Below are positions 14,990 to 24,429 of a stretch of DNA of 47,968 nucleotides, piece after piece. The position numbers were made by a program, and so were the translations under genes. How positions within the stretch are numbered: position 1 is the first letter of the stretch; every line of letters starts with the position of its first letter. Where the stretch lies: NCBI GenBank assembly GCA_001516055.1, contig LOEZ01000076.1, positions 1 through 47,968 on the forward strand. Direction: 5' to 3'. Under the pieces are notes generated by a model. The model searched no databases. It was not told where the DNA came from and worked only from the letters and a program-made list of their open reading frames with translations. Source of the stretch: Gracilibacter sp. BRH_c7a (GTDB lineage: Bacteria > Bacillota > Desulfitobacteriia > Desulfitobacteriales > Syntrophobotulaceae).

Positions 14990-17041
14990 GTGCAAATTAC
15001 AAAGCATATTTGTCCAAGAGATTGTTATGATACTTGTGGCATGATTGCACATGTTGATGAATACGGGCGATTGGTTAAAGTATCCGGTGACCCTGATCAT
15101 GACTATACGCAGGGCAAATTATGCTGCAAAGGCTATTCCTATACGCAATATGTCTATCATCCTCAGAGAGTAACTTTTCCAATGATACAGGAGCCACGAT
15201 TCTCTGGCAATTGGAAGCGAATTTCATGGGATGATGCTCTTGAAATTGTGGCTCGGAAAATGATCGAACTTAAGAATCGCTATGGTAGTCTTCTGCCAAT
15301 GGCACTTGTAAGAGGACCTGGTAACTACGGCGTTTTTACTAAATCGATGGAATTTTTATTACGCTCAATCGGTCCTTTTACTTTAGCGTCAGGATCTCTC
15401 TGTATTGCTGCTGGCTGGGATGCACACTTATTGGATTTTGGTGGGGTAAGGTACAAAAATCCAACTGGGATGTTAAATTCTAATCTATTGTTGCTTTGGG
15501 GAGCAAACCCAGCCGCAACCGCAATACATCAAATGGCGACTATTCAGAAGTTAAGAGAACACGGTGGTAAGGTTATATTAATTGATATAATACCTACTGC
15601 CACTTCACTTCATTGTGATGAATTTATACGCGTCCACCCAGGCGGGGATGGTGCCTTGGCTTTAGCAATTTTAAGACAGATGGTTATTAAAAATACTGTT
15701 GATTATTCTTTTATAAAAGATCACTCTGTGGGGTGGGAAGCGTTCAGCTCCTGGCTGCTTCAGGTTGATCCTCAAGAATTAATAAATGTAAGTGGGGTCG
15801 ACGAGCATAAAGTAGAAATGATTGCTGACCAGATAGCCGAATCTAAACCTGTTTCCTTTTGGCCTGGGTCAGGTCTGCAGCGTTATGCTAATGGCGGACA
15901 AAACATGAGAGCCATTGATGCGCTGGTAGCTGCTAGTGGCAATCTTTATTCAAAAGGTGGAGGGTTGTATTTTCAGAATATTGATTTTTGGAAATTAAAT
16001 CATGAGATTTTTTCCTCTGCTTTCAGTACAAAACTTTATGATCCTCGTTTGGTTGGTTTAAACGCTCTGGCAAAGGAATTAGGAGCCTGCCAGAATCCTC
16101 CCATTAAATTAATGTGGTTCACATCAAGTAATTACTTAGCACGTGGTACAGATATACTGAGTATGAAAAAACGAATTGCCGAAATGGAACTAACAATAGC
16201 GGTTGATCATTTTTTAACTTCGACCGCTGCGGTTAGCGATATTGTTTTCCCAGCTACAACTTGTTTTGAGTGTCAAGATTTAGTTGCGGGATATTGGCAC
16301 AATAAGATCGGAATTAATCAGCAGGCTATTGAACCTGTTGGCGAATGCCGTTCTGAGTTAAAAATCTCTCAATCGTTAAGCCAAATGATTAATCACATAG
16401 AACCTGGTGCATGTTCTTTCCCTGAAGAACGCACATCTGAGGAATGGTTTCAAAGCTTTACCCCTTGGTTAAAAACTAATGTGGAAATTTCTGATTACCG
16501 GGAATTGCTAAACGGTGCTCTTCCATTACAACCTCCTGCAGAGGAGAAAGGTAATAGTTGCAATATAGCATCTGGAAAGTACAAATTTCTGACACTTGAG
16601 GCATTAAAACAGGGATGTCCTGAAATTCCTAGCCTAATAAACCCTATGGAGCCTCCATCAGCCTATCCTTACCGCTTCTTGGTTCTACACCGGGCAGAAC
16701 ACCTGAACACCCAGTTTTCAACAGTAGACTGGCTCCAAGAAAATATCTTAGAAGAAGTTTGTATGAATCCTTCAGTTGCCCAGAGATTAGGTATTGAAGA
16801 AGGAGATACTGTTGTTATTTATAATGAAATAGGAGAAATCCAAATGTATTCAAAGCTTGATAAGGATGTACCAAGCGATATTCTTATCACATATAGCTGG
16901 CAGGATCTATTCAAAAAACCTGTTAATGTACTAACTAAAGTTCAGGAAACAGATTTAGGACAAAGCTTAACTGGATTTCCAGGCGTAGCTTATCATGATA
17001 CCTTTGTTAACTTAACCCGCGGTAAGAAAGGAGGGGGCTAA
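14990..17041 (+). CDS. cytoplasmic molybdopterin oxidoreductase, catalytic subunit
   Basis: The protein has 683 residues; GTG 14990 is placed by AAGGAGGA at 14978-14985. It belongs to the DMSO reductase superfamily: an N-terminal [4Fe-4S] site with Cys at 8, 12, 16 and 45/46, a WDDALEIVARKM segment, and bis-MGD binding blocks through a C-terminal MopB-type barrel (CMNPSVAQRLGIEEGDTV). GSLCIAAGW places Cys138 where the Mo/W ligand is expected, as in Nap/Phs/FDH-type enzymes rather than Ser as in DmsA. There is no Tat signal, so the enzyme should stay in the cytoplasm. It is followed at once by a four-cluster ferredoxin subunit and a PucR-type regulator. No membrane anchor gene belongs to this unit. 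The substrate is unknown; a soluble reductase or dehydrogenase is plausible. Confidence 0.8.
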   Translation: MQITKHICPRDCYDTCGMIAHVDEYGRLVKVSGDPDHDYTQGKLCCKGYSYTQYVYHPQRVTFPMIQEPRFSGNWKRISWDDALEIVARKMIELKNRYGSLLPMALVRGPGNYGVFTKSMEFLLRSIGPFTLASGSLCIAAGWDAHLLDFGGVRYKNPTGMLNSNLLLLWGANPAATAIHQMATIQKLREHGGKVILIDIIPTATSLHCDEFIRVHPGGDGALALAILRQMVIKNTVDYSFIKDHSVGWEAFSSWLLQVDPQELINVSGVDEHKVEMIADQIAESKPVSFWPGSGLQRYANGGQNMRAIDALVAASGNLYSKGGGLYFQNIDFWKLNHEIFSSAFSTKLYDPRLVGLNALAKELGACQNPPIKLMWFTSSNYLARGTDILSMKKRIAEMELTIAVDHFLTSTAAVSDIVFPATTCFECQDLVAGYWHNKIGINQQAIEPVGECRSELKISQSLSQMINHIEPGACSFPEERTSEEWFQSFTPWLKTNVEISDYRELLNGALPLQPPAEEKGNSCNIASGKYKFLTLEALKQGCPEIPSLINPMEPPSAYPYRFLVLHRAEHLNTQFSTVDWLQENILEEVCMNPSVAQRLGIEEGDTVVIYNEIGEIQMYSKLDKDVPSDILITYSWQDLFKKPVNVLTKVQETDLGQSLTGFPGVAYHDTFVNLTRGKKGGG

Positions 17042-17605
17042 GTGTACCAATGGAGGTTTCTGGTTGATCCATCGTTATGTATTGGGTGTAGAAACTGTGA
17101 AATTGCTTGTCGCAATGAATTTAATATAAAGGGCGGCGAACGCCGAAGATGGATAAAACCGGTTGACAACGAGGATAACTATAGAAAACATTTTTTAACG
17201 ATGAGCTGTAACCATTGTGAGAACCCTGAATGTTTTCGTGTATGTCCAGAAGGAACCTTGCGCAAACGAAGAGACGGAGTTGTTATACACGATCCTCGCC
17301 GATGTGCAGGCTGCGGAACCTGTGTACGGGCTTGTCCTTTTGGGGCGATAAGGTATTCATTGAGAACGGGCAAAGTAGATAAGTGTAATTTTTGTGCAGA
17401 TCGTCTTGAAACCAATTTAAATACTGCGTGTGTAGAAGCTTGTCCTACGGGTGCTCTGCGGCAATTATCGGTGTATGAAAATAATCCTCCCTCTATACTC
17501 CGTACCGTACCAGGCTTTGGGAAAATAATGCTTACTCGCCCTTCAACGCGTTTTCTTATTAGCGGAAATCTGTCAAGACAGGATGGAGGAGATGTTGATA
17601 CATGA
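17042..17605 (+). CDS. four-cluster ferredoxin subunit of the molybdoenzyme (DmsB-like)
   Basis: The protein has 187 residues; GTG 17042 immediately follows the TAA of the catalytic gene with AAAGGAGGGGG before it. Four cysteine groups for [4Fe-4S] clusters are visible: CIGCRNCEIAC, CNHCENPECFRVCP, CAGCGTCVRACP and CNFC...CVEACP. This is the layout of DmsB/PsrB/PhsB electron-transfer subunits. It should pass electrons between the adjacent molybdoenzyme and an unidentified partner; no quinone-reactive anchor follows, so a soluble donor such as ferredoxin or NAD(P)H enzymes may serve. Its TGA overlaps the next start (ATGA). Confidence 0.85.
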   Translation: MYQWRFLVDPSLCIGCRNCEIACRNEFNIKGGERRRWIKPVDNEDNYRKHFLTMSCNHCENPECFRVCPEGTLRKRRDGVVIHDPRRCAGCGTCVRACPFGAIRYSLRTGKVDKCNFCADRLETNLNTACVEACPTGALRQLSVYENNPPSILRTVPGFGKIMLTRPSTRFLISGNLSRQDGGDVDT

Positions 17606-18834
17606 GCCTAGCAGATTTTTTACGAAAAATAGCTGCGGCGCAGGCAAATAGTACGGGTATACCGGGATTATCCAGAATATTAATGAATGAAATTAATATG
17701 CCTGTCATTATTACAGATGCCAAAGGACGTGTTCTAAGCTGGCATTGTCCACCGTCAGTAGCTCTTTTCCCCGAAGAAAGAATCATGTTGCCAAGTACCA
17801 TACTAAATCATAGAGAAAATTTAATTGAAGGAATTATCAGTTTTAAGGGTAAAAAATTTAAATACTTCTGTTGGCCTATTGGGGAACCAAAAATACTTGG
17901 CTATCTCTTGGTGATTGGAAAACTTGAGGAATCCTTAGAAACAAAATCTCTGATGTTTGGTCAATATGCGGAAGCGGTTAGTTTGGCTGTAATGGTTGAA
18001 ATAATGCATCAGCGTGAAATAGTAAATATTGAAAAGAATTACAGAGATGAGTTTGTGCGTGATTTAATATTTAACAATTTCGATGGAATCGATGAAGTGA
18101 TAAGACTAGGCAAAATATGGGGATGTAATTTTTCAGGGGCCCATTTTGTAATGGTTATTCAGCTTTTCAATAAGAGTAATAATCTGGAACCTGAACAGCT
18201 AGAAGCTTCATCAAGTATTGAAAAATTCTTCATTGAGAAGGTACCAGGTAGTATAGTAGGAGAGATGGCTCATTTTCAAGTTGTAATTAGTCCTTTGCCT
18301 CAATCGCAATCTGCTGATTGGCATTTCTTTACACGAGATCTGTTAGCAGGACTTTCTCCAATTATCTCTGAATGGGACTATATTGCTGGAGTAGGCAAGA
18401 TTTCTGGAAGTATTAATGAACTATATCGAAGCTATCAGCAAGCTAAAGTAGCTCTAGAATTAGGCAAGCTCATTCAGCACGACTGTTCACCTGTTTTTTT
18501 TGATGAGCTTGGTGCAGTACGCCTGTTTTATAACCAAAGCGAGCAAGACCTTGATGAGTATTATAAAGAAGTAATGGAGCCTCTTGAAAAATTTGACCGA
18601 GAAAATAATGGAAGTTTGCTGATGACCCTTTGGCATTACTTTAGGGCCGGGAGGAATATGAAAAAAGCCTCTGAGAAGCTATTTATCCACACGAATACCT
18701 TAAGATACAGATTGAAGAAAATTGAAGAGCTGTTAGGTACAAGTCTGGAAGATGAAGAAACAAGGTTCAATATTTATGCGGCACTTACAGTAGCAGCTAT
18801 CTTAGGGAAGATAGAACCAAAAATCCAATCTTAA
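17602..18834 (+). CDS. PucR/CdaR-type transcriptional regulator
   Basis: The protein has 410 residues and starts at ATG 17602, overlapping the ferredoxin stop by 4 bases. The N-terminal part (about 15-130) includes PVIITDAKGRVLSWHC, similar to a PAS-like or sensory fold. The middle (about 150-290) looks like the GGDEF-related domain of CdaR/PucR proteins, including IAGVGKISGSINELYRSYQQAK. The C-terminus has the HTH_30 domain (MKKASEKLFIHTNTLRYRLKKIEELLG, about 350-376). Such proteins usually sense a small molecule and activate nearby catabolic genes. Translational coupling to the molybdoenzyme suggests it controls this unit or the Dms operon downstream. Confidence 0.8.
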   Translation: MSLADFLRKIAAAQANSTGIPGLSRILMNEINMPVIITDAKGRVLSWHCPPSVALFPEERIMLPSTILNHRENLIEGIISFKGKKFKYFCWPIGEPKILGYLLVIGKLEESLETKSLMFGQYAEAVSLAVMVEIMHQREIVNIEKNYRDEFVRDLIFNNFDGIDEVIRLGKIWGCNFSGAHFVMVIQLFNKSNNLEPEQLEASSSIEKFFIEKVPGSIVGEMAHFQVVISPLPQSQSADWHFFTRDLLAGLSPIISEWDYIAGVGKISGSINELYRSYQQAKVALELGKLIQHDCSPVFFDELGAVRLFYNQSEQDLDEYYKEVMEPLEKFDRENNGSLLMTLWHYFRAGRNMKKASEKLFIHTNTLRYRLKKIEELLGTSLEDEETRFNIYAALTVAAILGKIEPKIQS

Positions 18835-18941
18835 GGCTATATTCTTGTGCTTTTATACAATCAAAAGATAGATTTTGTCCTTCCTATACACGTGACATAT
18901 AGATGATGACACTAAAATGGTTTTTTTGTGCTTTCAGGTAC

Positions 18942-18960
18942 AAAGAGGCCTCTTTTTTTT
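18942..18960 (+). terminator. possible terminator after the regulator gene
   Basis: The palindrome AAAGAGGCCTCTTT runs into a T tract ending at 18960, about 110 bp after the regulator stop. It has no proper loop, so it is a weak candidate. The rest of the 222-bp gap must contain the promoter of the torD-like/dms genes; no clear site was identified. Confidence 0.35.
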
Positions 18961-19056
18961 TGTGTTTATATCCAATGTCTAAATTGATTACTTATCGTAT
19001 CATGAGCACGAGTCATAAAGAGACCATTAGCCAATTTTAGCAAGGGAGGTGAAATT

Positions 19057-19737
19057 ATGCACATGCAAAGTGAATGCGTTTTAGGCCAGTGTAAACCATT
19101 AATTGAATTACGGATGTATGCTTATGGAGTTCTATACAGAACTTTTCTGGAAGAACCAACTATGGATTTTCTTAATTTCCTTAAGGATGATCAGTTCTTA
19201 AAATTCTTCCCTTTTCAAGACGAACATCCATTAATCAAACAGGGAATTGAGTTAGCGGTCCAATCCCTGAATGATTTAGATCCAGAGAGGTATGAACGAA
19301 TACGCTGGGACTATACCAGGCTCTTTATCGGTCCTCATAAAATCCCTACGCCACCATGGGAATCAGTATATCTAAATAAAGAGCGCTTAATTTTTCAGGA
19401 AGAGACATTAAATGTACGCAGGGCTTATCTTAAATATTGCTTAATACCTAAAAATATTGGCCAAGAAGCAGATGATCACTTAGGATATGAACTGGACTTT
19501 ATGTATCAGTTATGCCAATTAAGTTTAGAAAATACTGAATATATAGGTTCTGTTCTGAGTGATCAAAAGGATTTCCTTGAAAACCATATTTTAAAATGGG
19601 TACCGTTAATATGTAAAGATATCTTTATCCATGCCAAAACCGATTTTTACAAAGGTATGGCAATTTGTTTGGAAGGTTTTATAGAAACCGATAAAAAAGC
19701 ACTTAAAGAGTTAATTGACCAAGTTAAACTGTCTTAA
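19057..19737 (+). CDS. TorD/DmsD-family molybdoenzyme chaperone
   Basis: This 226-residue all-helical protein carries the family signatures: RWDYTRLFIGPHKIPTPPWESVYL (about residues 88-111, the (F/Y)xxLF-GP-PPWESVY block) and the ADDHLGYELDFM block (about 143-154). These proteins bind the Tat signal peptide of DMSO-reductase-type enzymes and help cofactor insertion before export. It lies 22 bp upstream of the dmsA-like gene, whose twin-arginine signal is the expected client. GGGAGGTG precedes ATG 19057. An alternative start at the third codon (ATG) is possible. Confidence 0.85.
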   Translation: MHMQSECVLGQCKPLIELRMYAYGVLYRTFLEEPTMDFLNFLKDDQFLKFFPFQDEHPLIKQGIELAVQSLNDLDPERYERIRWDYTRLFIGPHKIPTPPWESVYLNKERLIFQEETLNVRRAYLKYCLIPKNIGQEADDHLGYELDFMYQLCQLSLENTEYIGSVLSDQKDFLENHILKWVPLICKDIFIHAKTDFYKGMAICLEGFIETDKKALKELIDQVKLS

Positions 19738-19759
19738 TTTTTTGGAGGTGAAATAATTT

Positions 19760-22408
19760 ATGGCTAATCTCTTAGATAAAGCAAGAGAAATGATGATTAG
19801 CAGAAGAAAATTTTTAGGTTTATCAGCTACAGCTGCGACCGGGGCAGCACTCTTAACACTTCCGGGCTGTGGGTTATCAAAGCTGGATGCCAATGAAGCG
19901 ACAGCATTAGCAAATAAAGAAGGAACTTGGATTTCTGCTGCTTGTTGGCATAATTGCGGTGGAAGATGTTTAAACAAAGCCTTAGTAGTGGATGGTGTTG
20001 TCATTCGTCAAAAAACTGATGATACCCATGAGGATTCCCCCGATTATCCGCAGCAAAGAGGGTGTTTGCGGGGACGGGCTCAAAGACAGCAAGTATTTGG
20101 CGCTGATAGATTGAAATATCCCATGAAACGAAAACATTGGCAGCCTGGCGGTGGTGATAAATCCTTGCGTGGCAAGGACGAATGGGAACGCATTAGCTGG
20201 GATGAAGCACTTACGTATATCGCGGATGAATTGAAACGGGTCAAAAAAGATTACGGTAATCGTTCTATTTTACACATCGGCGGTTGGAACAGTCAGATCA
20301 CAGAAATGTCCAGGACATTAGGTTTATATGGCGGATACACCGAATATTGGAATACCAATTCATTCGGCAGCTGGTCGATGACACCTAAAACAGTTGGTTT
20401 CTGGCAATTGGGGGTATGGGATCAAACCGTAAACGATCGCTACGATCTGCGTAATTGCGATACCATCATCATGTTAAGCATGAATCCGGCCTGGAGTGCG
20501 ATGGGAAGTTCAAGTTGGCATTATTGGCAAGCGAAGAAGGCCGGGGCAAAATTTATAGGGATAGACCCGTATTACAATTCTACGTACTCTTCATTTGGAG
20601 CTGAGTGGGTACCGATTCGTCCCAGTACTGATACAGTACTGCTCTTAGCACTAGCCTATGTTCTTCTTACTCAAGATCATCCGGTTCTAAACCCACTCAT
20701 TGATTGGGAGTTTTTGAATAAATGTACCATAGGGTTTGACGCGGATCATATGCCTGAAGGGGAAGATCCCAAAGGCAATTTTAAAGACTATATTTTGGGG
20801 ACTTATGATGGTCTTCCCAAGACACCGGAATGGGCTAGTGAAATTTGTGGAGTTGATAAAGTTCAGATCGAACAATTAGCGTTAGAGTTTGGCAAAAATA
20901 AAAAAGTAGCTTTTCTTTGTGGAATGGCTTCAGCAAGAACCAGAAATGCCGATAATCTGCCGCAATTGATTATGACCATTGGTGCAATGACAGGCCACAT
21001 GGGTAAATCCGGACATATGACTGGCAGTACAATGCATGCAACATCTGGCAACGGAGGCCCTGCACTTGTTAACGCTGGTTCTAATGGATTGCCCGGCATT
21101 GCTAACCCGATTGATGATACGATTAATGCCAATCAAATTTGGGATGCAGTCCTAGATGGCAAATACAATTTTACAGGAAAAGGCAGCTTTGTTTCAGCAG
21201 ATCAATATCAACCTGGAAAAATGAGAGACATTGACATCCATATCATCTATCATTCTGGAGGCGCAATTTTACAAACGAGTGACGGCATGACCAAAGGAAT
21301 AGAAGCTCATCGCAAGGTGGATTTGGTTGTATCCCACTCTCAGTTTTTAACGACAAATTCTAAGTATGCCGATATTGTTTTACCGGTTACTACAGAGTGG
21401 GAGAAGTTTGGAGGCTTTTTGGGAGGAACTTTGGTTCATAGTGGTAACAGGGAAATGATTCTTATGTATTCCCAAATTACAGAACCGCTTTATGAAGCCA
21501 AGAGTGATCAATGGATTGCTATGGAGATTGCTAAGAAGTTAGGAATTAAAGAGAAAGAGGTTTACCCATTTGGTGAAAAGCAACAATTCTTCAATGCTTT
21601 GAGCAGCATAACTGTTGTCAATGAAGATGGTGAAACGTACGGACCACTAGTAACCATAACCCAGGAAGACATTGATAAATTAGGAGTTACAGGAAAACCC
21701 CAGACCGGGAAAATAACCTACAGCGAGTTTAAGGAAAAAGGAGTCTATCAGGTTAAACGTTATCAGGGTGATAATTATGGATATATTGCCTTTAAAGATT
21801 TTGTCCAGGATCCGGAAAACAACAAATTAAGCTCTGAAAGCGGTAAGCTGGAGATTTACAGCAAAAAGTTGGCTGACACAATTAACAATATGGGATTCAG
21901 CAAGATTAAGCCAATACCGTCCTATATCAAAGTCGTTGGCGGCTATGAAGATACGTTTAAAGATTGGGGAAATAAAGTAAAAGATGAATATCCTTATCAA
22001 GTTATCACTCCCCATTACTTACGGCGATCACACACAGTATTTGATAATGTCAAGTGGTTGCAGGAAGCATGGGTAAATCCAGTCTATCTTAACACTAAGG
22101 ATGCTGCGGATAATGGAATTGCTGAGGGAGATACAGTGCTTATTACCAGTGCCTATGGAAAAATCTTAAGAAAAGCCTGTCTAACAGAATGTATGAGACC
22201 TGGAGTAATTGCCCTTCCGCACGGAGCCTGGGTTGATATTGATGAAAAAACTGGGGTTGATACAGGCGGAGCAGATAACATCCTCAGTGGCCAAGTTCCA
22301 ACAGGTCAGGGAGTCTCAGGCTTTAATACCGGAATCGTTAAAATTGAAAAGCACATACAAACAAAATTAATTCCCGATGTAGAAAAGCCTGCAAGAATTA
22401 TTTTATAG
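19760..22408 (+). CDS. dmsA: DMSO reductase-like molybdopterin subunit A, Tat-exported
   Basis: The protein has 882 residues. A twin-arginine signal is clear (SRRKFLGLS at about 14-22, then a hydrophobic stretch and a LPGC lipobox-like site at about 34-37). The [4Fe-4S] site uses Cys 62, 66, 70 and 102. The bis-MGD oxidoreductase core contains WDEALTYIADELKRVKKDYG and GGYTEYWNTNSFGSWS, where a Ser is the likely Mo ligand as in DmsA; the C-terminal dinucleotide-binding barrel ends with PTGQGVSGFNTGIVKIEK. It should act on the outer face of the membrane, reducing DMSO, TMAO or a related acceptor; the exact acceptor cannot be told. It forms an operon with a chaperone upstream and dmsB/dmsC-like genes downstream. 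GGAGGTGA precedes the ATG. Confidence 0.88.
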   Translation: MANLLDKAREMMISRRKFLGLSATAATGAALLTLPGCGLSKLDANEATALANKEGTWISAACWHNCGGRCLNKALVVDGVVIRQKTDDTHEDSPDYPQQRGCLRGRAQRQQVFGADRLKYPMKRKHWQPGGGDKSLRGKDEWERISWDEALTYIADELKRVKKDYGNRSILHIGGWNSQITEMSRTLGLYGGYTEYWNTNSFGSWSMTPKTVGFWQLGVWDQTVNDRYDLRNCDTIIMLSMNPAWSAMGSSSWHYWQAKKAGAKFIGIDPYYNSTYSSFGAEWVPIRPSTDTVLLLALAYVLLTQDHPVLNPLIDWEFLNKCTIGFDADHMPEGEDPKGNFKDYILGTYDGLPKTPEWASEICGVDKVQIEQLALEFGKNKKVAFLCGMASARTRNADNLPQLIMTIGAMTGHMGKSGHMTGSTMHATSGNGGPALVNAGSNGLPGIANPIDDTINANQIWDAVLDGKYNFTGKGSFVSADQYQPGKMRDIDIHIIYHSGGAILQTSDGMTKGIEAHRKVDLVVSHSQFLTTNSKYADIVLPVTTEWEKFGGFLGGTLVHSGNREMILMYSQITEPLYEAKSDQWIAMEIAKKLGIKEKEVYPFGEKQQFFNALSSITVVNEDGETYGPLVTITQEDIDKLGVTGKPQTGKITYSEFKEKGVYQVKRYQGDNYGYIAFKDFVQDPENNKLSSESGKLEIYSKKLADTINNMGFSKIKPIPSYIKVVGGYEDTFKDWGNKVKDEYPYQVITPHYLRRSHTVFDNVKWLQEAWVNPVYLNTKDAADNGIAEGDTVLITSAYGKILRKACLTECMRPGVIALPHGAWVDIDEKTGVDTGGADNILSGQVPTGQGVSGFNTGIVKIEKHIQTKLIPDVEKPARIIL

Positions 22409-22426
22409 GAAGGGGTGTAGGACAAA

Positions 22427-23005
22427 ATGGGTAAATTGGGCTTTTACTTTGACATGGAAGCTTGCATTGGATGCCGTACCTGTCAAATGGCTTGTAAAGA
22501 TAAAAATAATTCAGATATAAATGTCTTGTTTCGTAGAGTGAAAAGTTTTGAAACCGGTGTTTATCCGAAACCCGATGCGTATAATTATTCAGGTTCTTGT
22601 AATCACTGTTCGGAGGCTAAATGTGTCCAAGGATGCCCGACAGGGGCAATGCACTATGCTGAGGATGGAACTGTTCAACAGAATAAAGATAAATGCATTG
22701 GATGTCAGTACTGTGTCTGGAACTGTCCCTATGGTGCTCCTCAATATATTGAAAAAAGCGGTGTAGTAGGAAAATGCGACAGCTGTAAAGACTTAAGAGA
22801 CAATGGGGAAAATCCGGCTTGTGTAAATGCTTGTATTATGCGTATTCTTCATTTTGGGGATCTAGATGAATTGAAACAAAAATATGGCCCGAATTTGGTT
22901 AATGAATTACCTATTTTACCAATCGCGAGCGTTACTCAACCATCTTTGGTAGTCAAACCAAAAAGCTGTTCCTCAGATCGAAACTATAGAGAGAAGGAGG
23001 TGTAA
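22427..23005 (+). CDS. dmsB: DmsB-like four-cluster ferredoxin subunit
   Basis: The protein has 192 residues with four [4Fe-4S] cysteine groups: CIGCRTCQMAC, CNHCSEAKCVQGCP, CIGCQYCVWNCP and CDSC...CVNAC. The GAPQYIE segment after the third group is typical for DmsB. It connects the membrane subunit to the molybdenum subunit. The gene starts 18 bp after dmsA (GGAAGGGGTG upstream) and ends 3 bp before dmsC. It has no signal and would be exported by hitch-hiking on the Tat signal of subunit A. Confidence 0.88.
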   Translation: MGKLGFYFDMEACIGCRTCQMACKDKNNSDINVLFRRVKSFETGVYPKPDAYNYSGSCNHCSEAKCVQGCPTGAMHYAEDGTVQQNKDKCIGCQYCVWNCPYGAPQYIEKSGVVGKCDSCKDLRDNGENPACVNACIMRILHFGDLDELKQKYGPNLVNELPILPIASVTQPSLVVKPKSCSSDRNYREKEV

Positions 23006-23008
23006 GTA

Positions 23009-23887
23009 ATGAAAGAAATAGCTTTAGTGTTATTTACCATTTGCATTCAGGCCTCTATCGGCATTATGGTGTTTGCCGCAGTTGCCAAGCTTTTGAATAA
23101 AGAGAGCAGCTTTAAATCAGCTATCATAACTGCTGCCGGGCTGGCAATTGTCGGCCTTTTAGCCTCCTTTATGCACTTAGGTAGGCCCCTTTCGGCAATA
23201 AATGCTCTTTCTCAATTTGGCAGCTCATGGCTTAGCCTCGAGATTTGGTTTACCAGTGCTTTTACAGGGTTAACTGCTCTAGTAGCTTTATTGATCTACG
23301 TTAAGCCTTCTACCAAGAGTGCTATCAATGCTTTGATTCCGATTGCTGCAGTTATCGGACTTGCCAACGTTTTCGTTATGGCTTCGATCTATAATTTTAC
23401 TAGTGTTCCAGCATGGCAGCACAGCTCTATCTTTATGGAGTTCTATGCCGCCGCTATCTCGATGGGAGCTGTCCTTTTTATTGTCCTGAGTGGCAAAAAA
23501 GTTGGTAATATGAGAAGAACATTAGCATTCACTATCGGAGTGGCAGTCATACTCCAAGTAGTTGCCATGGAACTATATTATATACAATTAGGAGCTAATG
23601 AAAGTTTAGCTGCTCAAACAAGCTTTACACTACTGAACAACATGAGCACAGCTATGGCTCTAAAATGGCTCCTAATCCTTTTTGGTTCGGGATTACTGTT
23701 TTTACCAACTATGAAAGCAAAAACCAATGTATTAGTTGGTCAAGCAGCAACCGAGGTCGCAGCAACCACAGAAGAAACTTTAAGTACTACTACTTACATT
23801 GCGGCAGCACTTATTATTATTGGTCAAATTATTGGACGCTACATCTTCTATGCTATATCGATAACTGGCACAATTGGATTAAGCTAA
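23009..23887 (+). CDS. dmsC: DmsC-like membrane anchor (menaquinol-oxidising)
   Basis: This 292-residue protein has about eight membrane helices. The signature FMHLGRPLSAINALSQFGSS followed by WLSLEI (about residues 53-78) is typical of DmsC and distinguishes it from NrfD-type anchors. It should oxidise menaquinol and pass electrons to the ferredoxin subunit. It closes the torD-dmsABC operon; a strong terminator follows 70 bp later. AAGGAGGTGTAAGTA precedes the ATG. Confidence 0.85.
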   Translation: MKEIALVLFTICIQASIGIMVFAAVAKLLNKESSFKSAIITAAGLAIVGLLASFMHLGRPLSAINALSQFGSSWLSLEIWFTSAFTGLTALVALLIYVKPSTKSAINALIPIAAVIGLANVFVMASIYNFTSVPAWQHSSIFMEFYAAAISMGAVLFIVLSGKKVGNMRRTLAFTIGVAVILQVVAMELYYIQLGANESLAAQTSFTLLNNMSTAMALKWLLILFGSGLLFLPTMKAKTNVLVGQAATEVAATTEETLSTTTYIAAALIIIGQIIGRYIFYAISITGTIGLS

Positions 23888-23957
23888 TTCGGATGATTGA
23901 AATGTCTTACCTAATAAATATTTAATCTTATAGAGTACACAAATTCGGATAGGGAAG

Positions 23958-23995
23958 TGGGACGGTGAAGTTAATCTTCACTGATCCCATTTTTT
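23958..23995 (+). terminator. Rho-independent terminator of the dms operon
   Basis: TGGGA/TCCCA (23958-23962 with 23985-23989) and GTGAAG/CTTCAC (23965-23970 with 23976-23981) form a two-part stem around TTAAT, followed by TTTTTT. Confidence 0.85.
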
Positions 23996-24116
23996 AGCTA
24001 GAAAGATCAATAATTATATCAAATATCTTCTGAACTACTGATACAGTTAAATATGGTTTCTTGAGAATTGTGCATATTGCATAATAAATAAATTCATAAG
24101 ACGAGGGAAATAAACC

Positions 24117-24167
24117 AGCCAGTAATCACCCCTTAGAATGCTGTTTAATTTAAGGTTATTACTGGCT
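24117..24167. repeat. 10-bp perfect inverted repeat
   Basis: AGCCAGTAAT (24117-24126) and ATTACTGGCT (24158-24167) are perfect complements around a 31-base loop, followed by an AT-rich tail with five T. It may be a second terminator or the edge of a lost mobile element. Confidence 0.45.
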
Positions 24168-24181
24168 ATTACTTTTTAAGA

Positions 24182-24334
24182 ATGAAAGGAGATAAAATTA
24201 TAGGTTCAATTGCTATAATCCAAGACGTTGAGGAGTATGCTGGAAAGTATGGAGACGAAATCAAAATGCAGTATGAACCAGTTTTTGTAGGAAAGAAATT
24301 TGAACCAATAAATGTAGATATAGCAAAGTATTAA
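24182..24334 (+). CDS. small ORF or gene remnant, 50 aa
   Basis: ATG 24182 opens a 50-residue frame with coding-like composition (DVEEYAGKYGDEIKMQYEPV...PINVDIAKY). The only ribosome-site-like sequence, AAAGGAG, lies within the first codons, so the frame may instead be the 3' remnant of a longer lost gene. I do not recognise it. Confidence 0.35.
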   Translation: MKGDKIIGSIAIIQDVEEYAGKYGDEIKMQYEPVFVGKKFEPINVDIAKY

Positions 24335-24429
24335 GTATGGAAAGACAATACTATTTGATTAATCCTGGGCACTTTGAGCAACTGTTCCGTTTTCTAGAGC
24401 CACTATTCTATAACTGCGAATCCACTCTG

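Noticed and set aside
18980-19000. FNR/CRP-like site before the torD-dms genes
   Set aside because: TTGATTACTTATCG has the left half-site, but the right half is out of register and mismatched.
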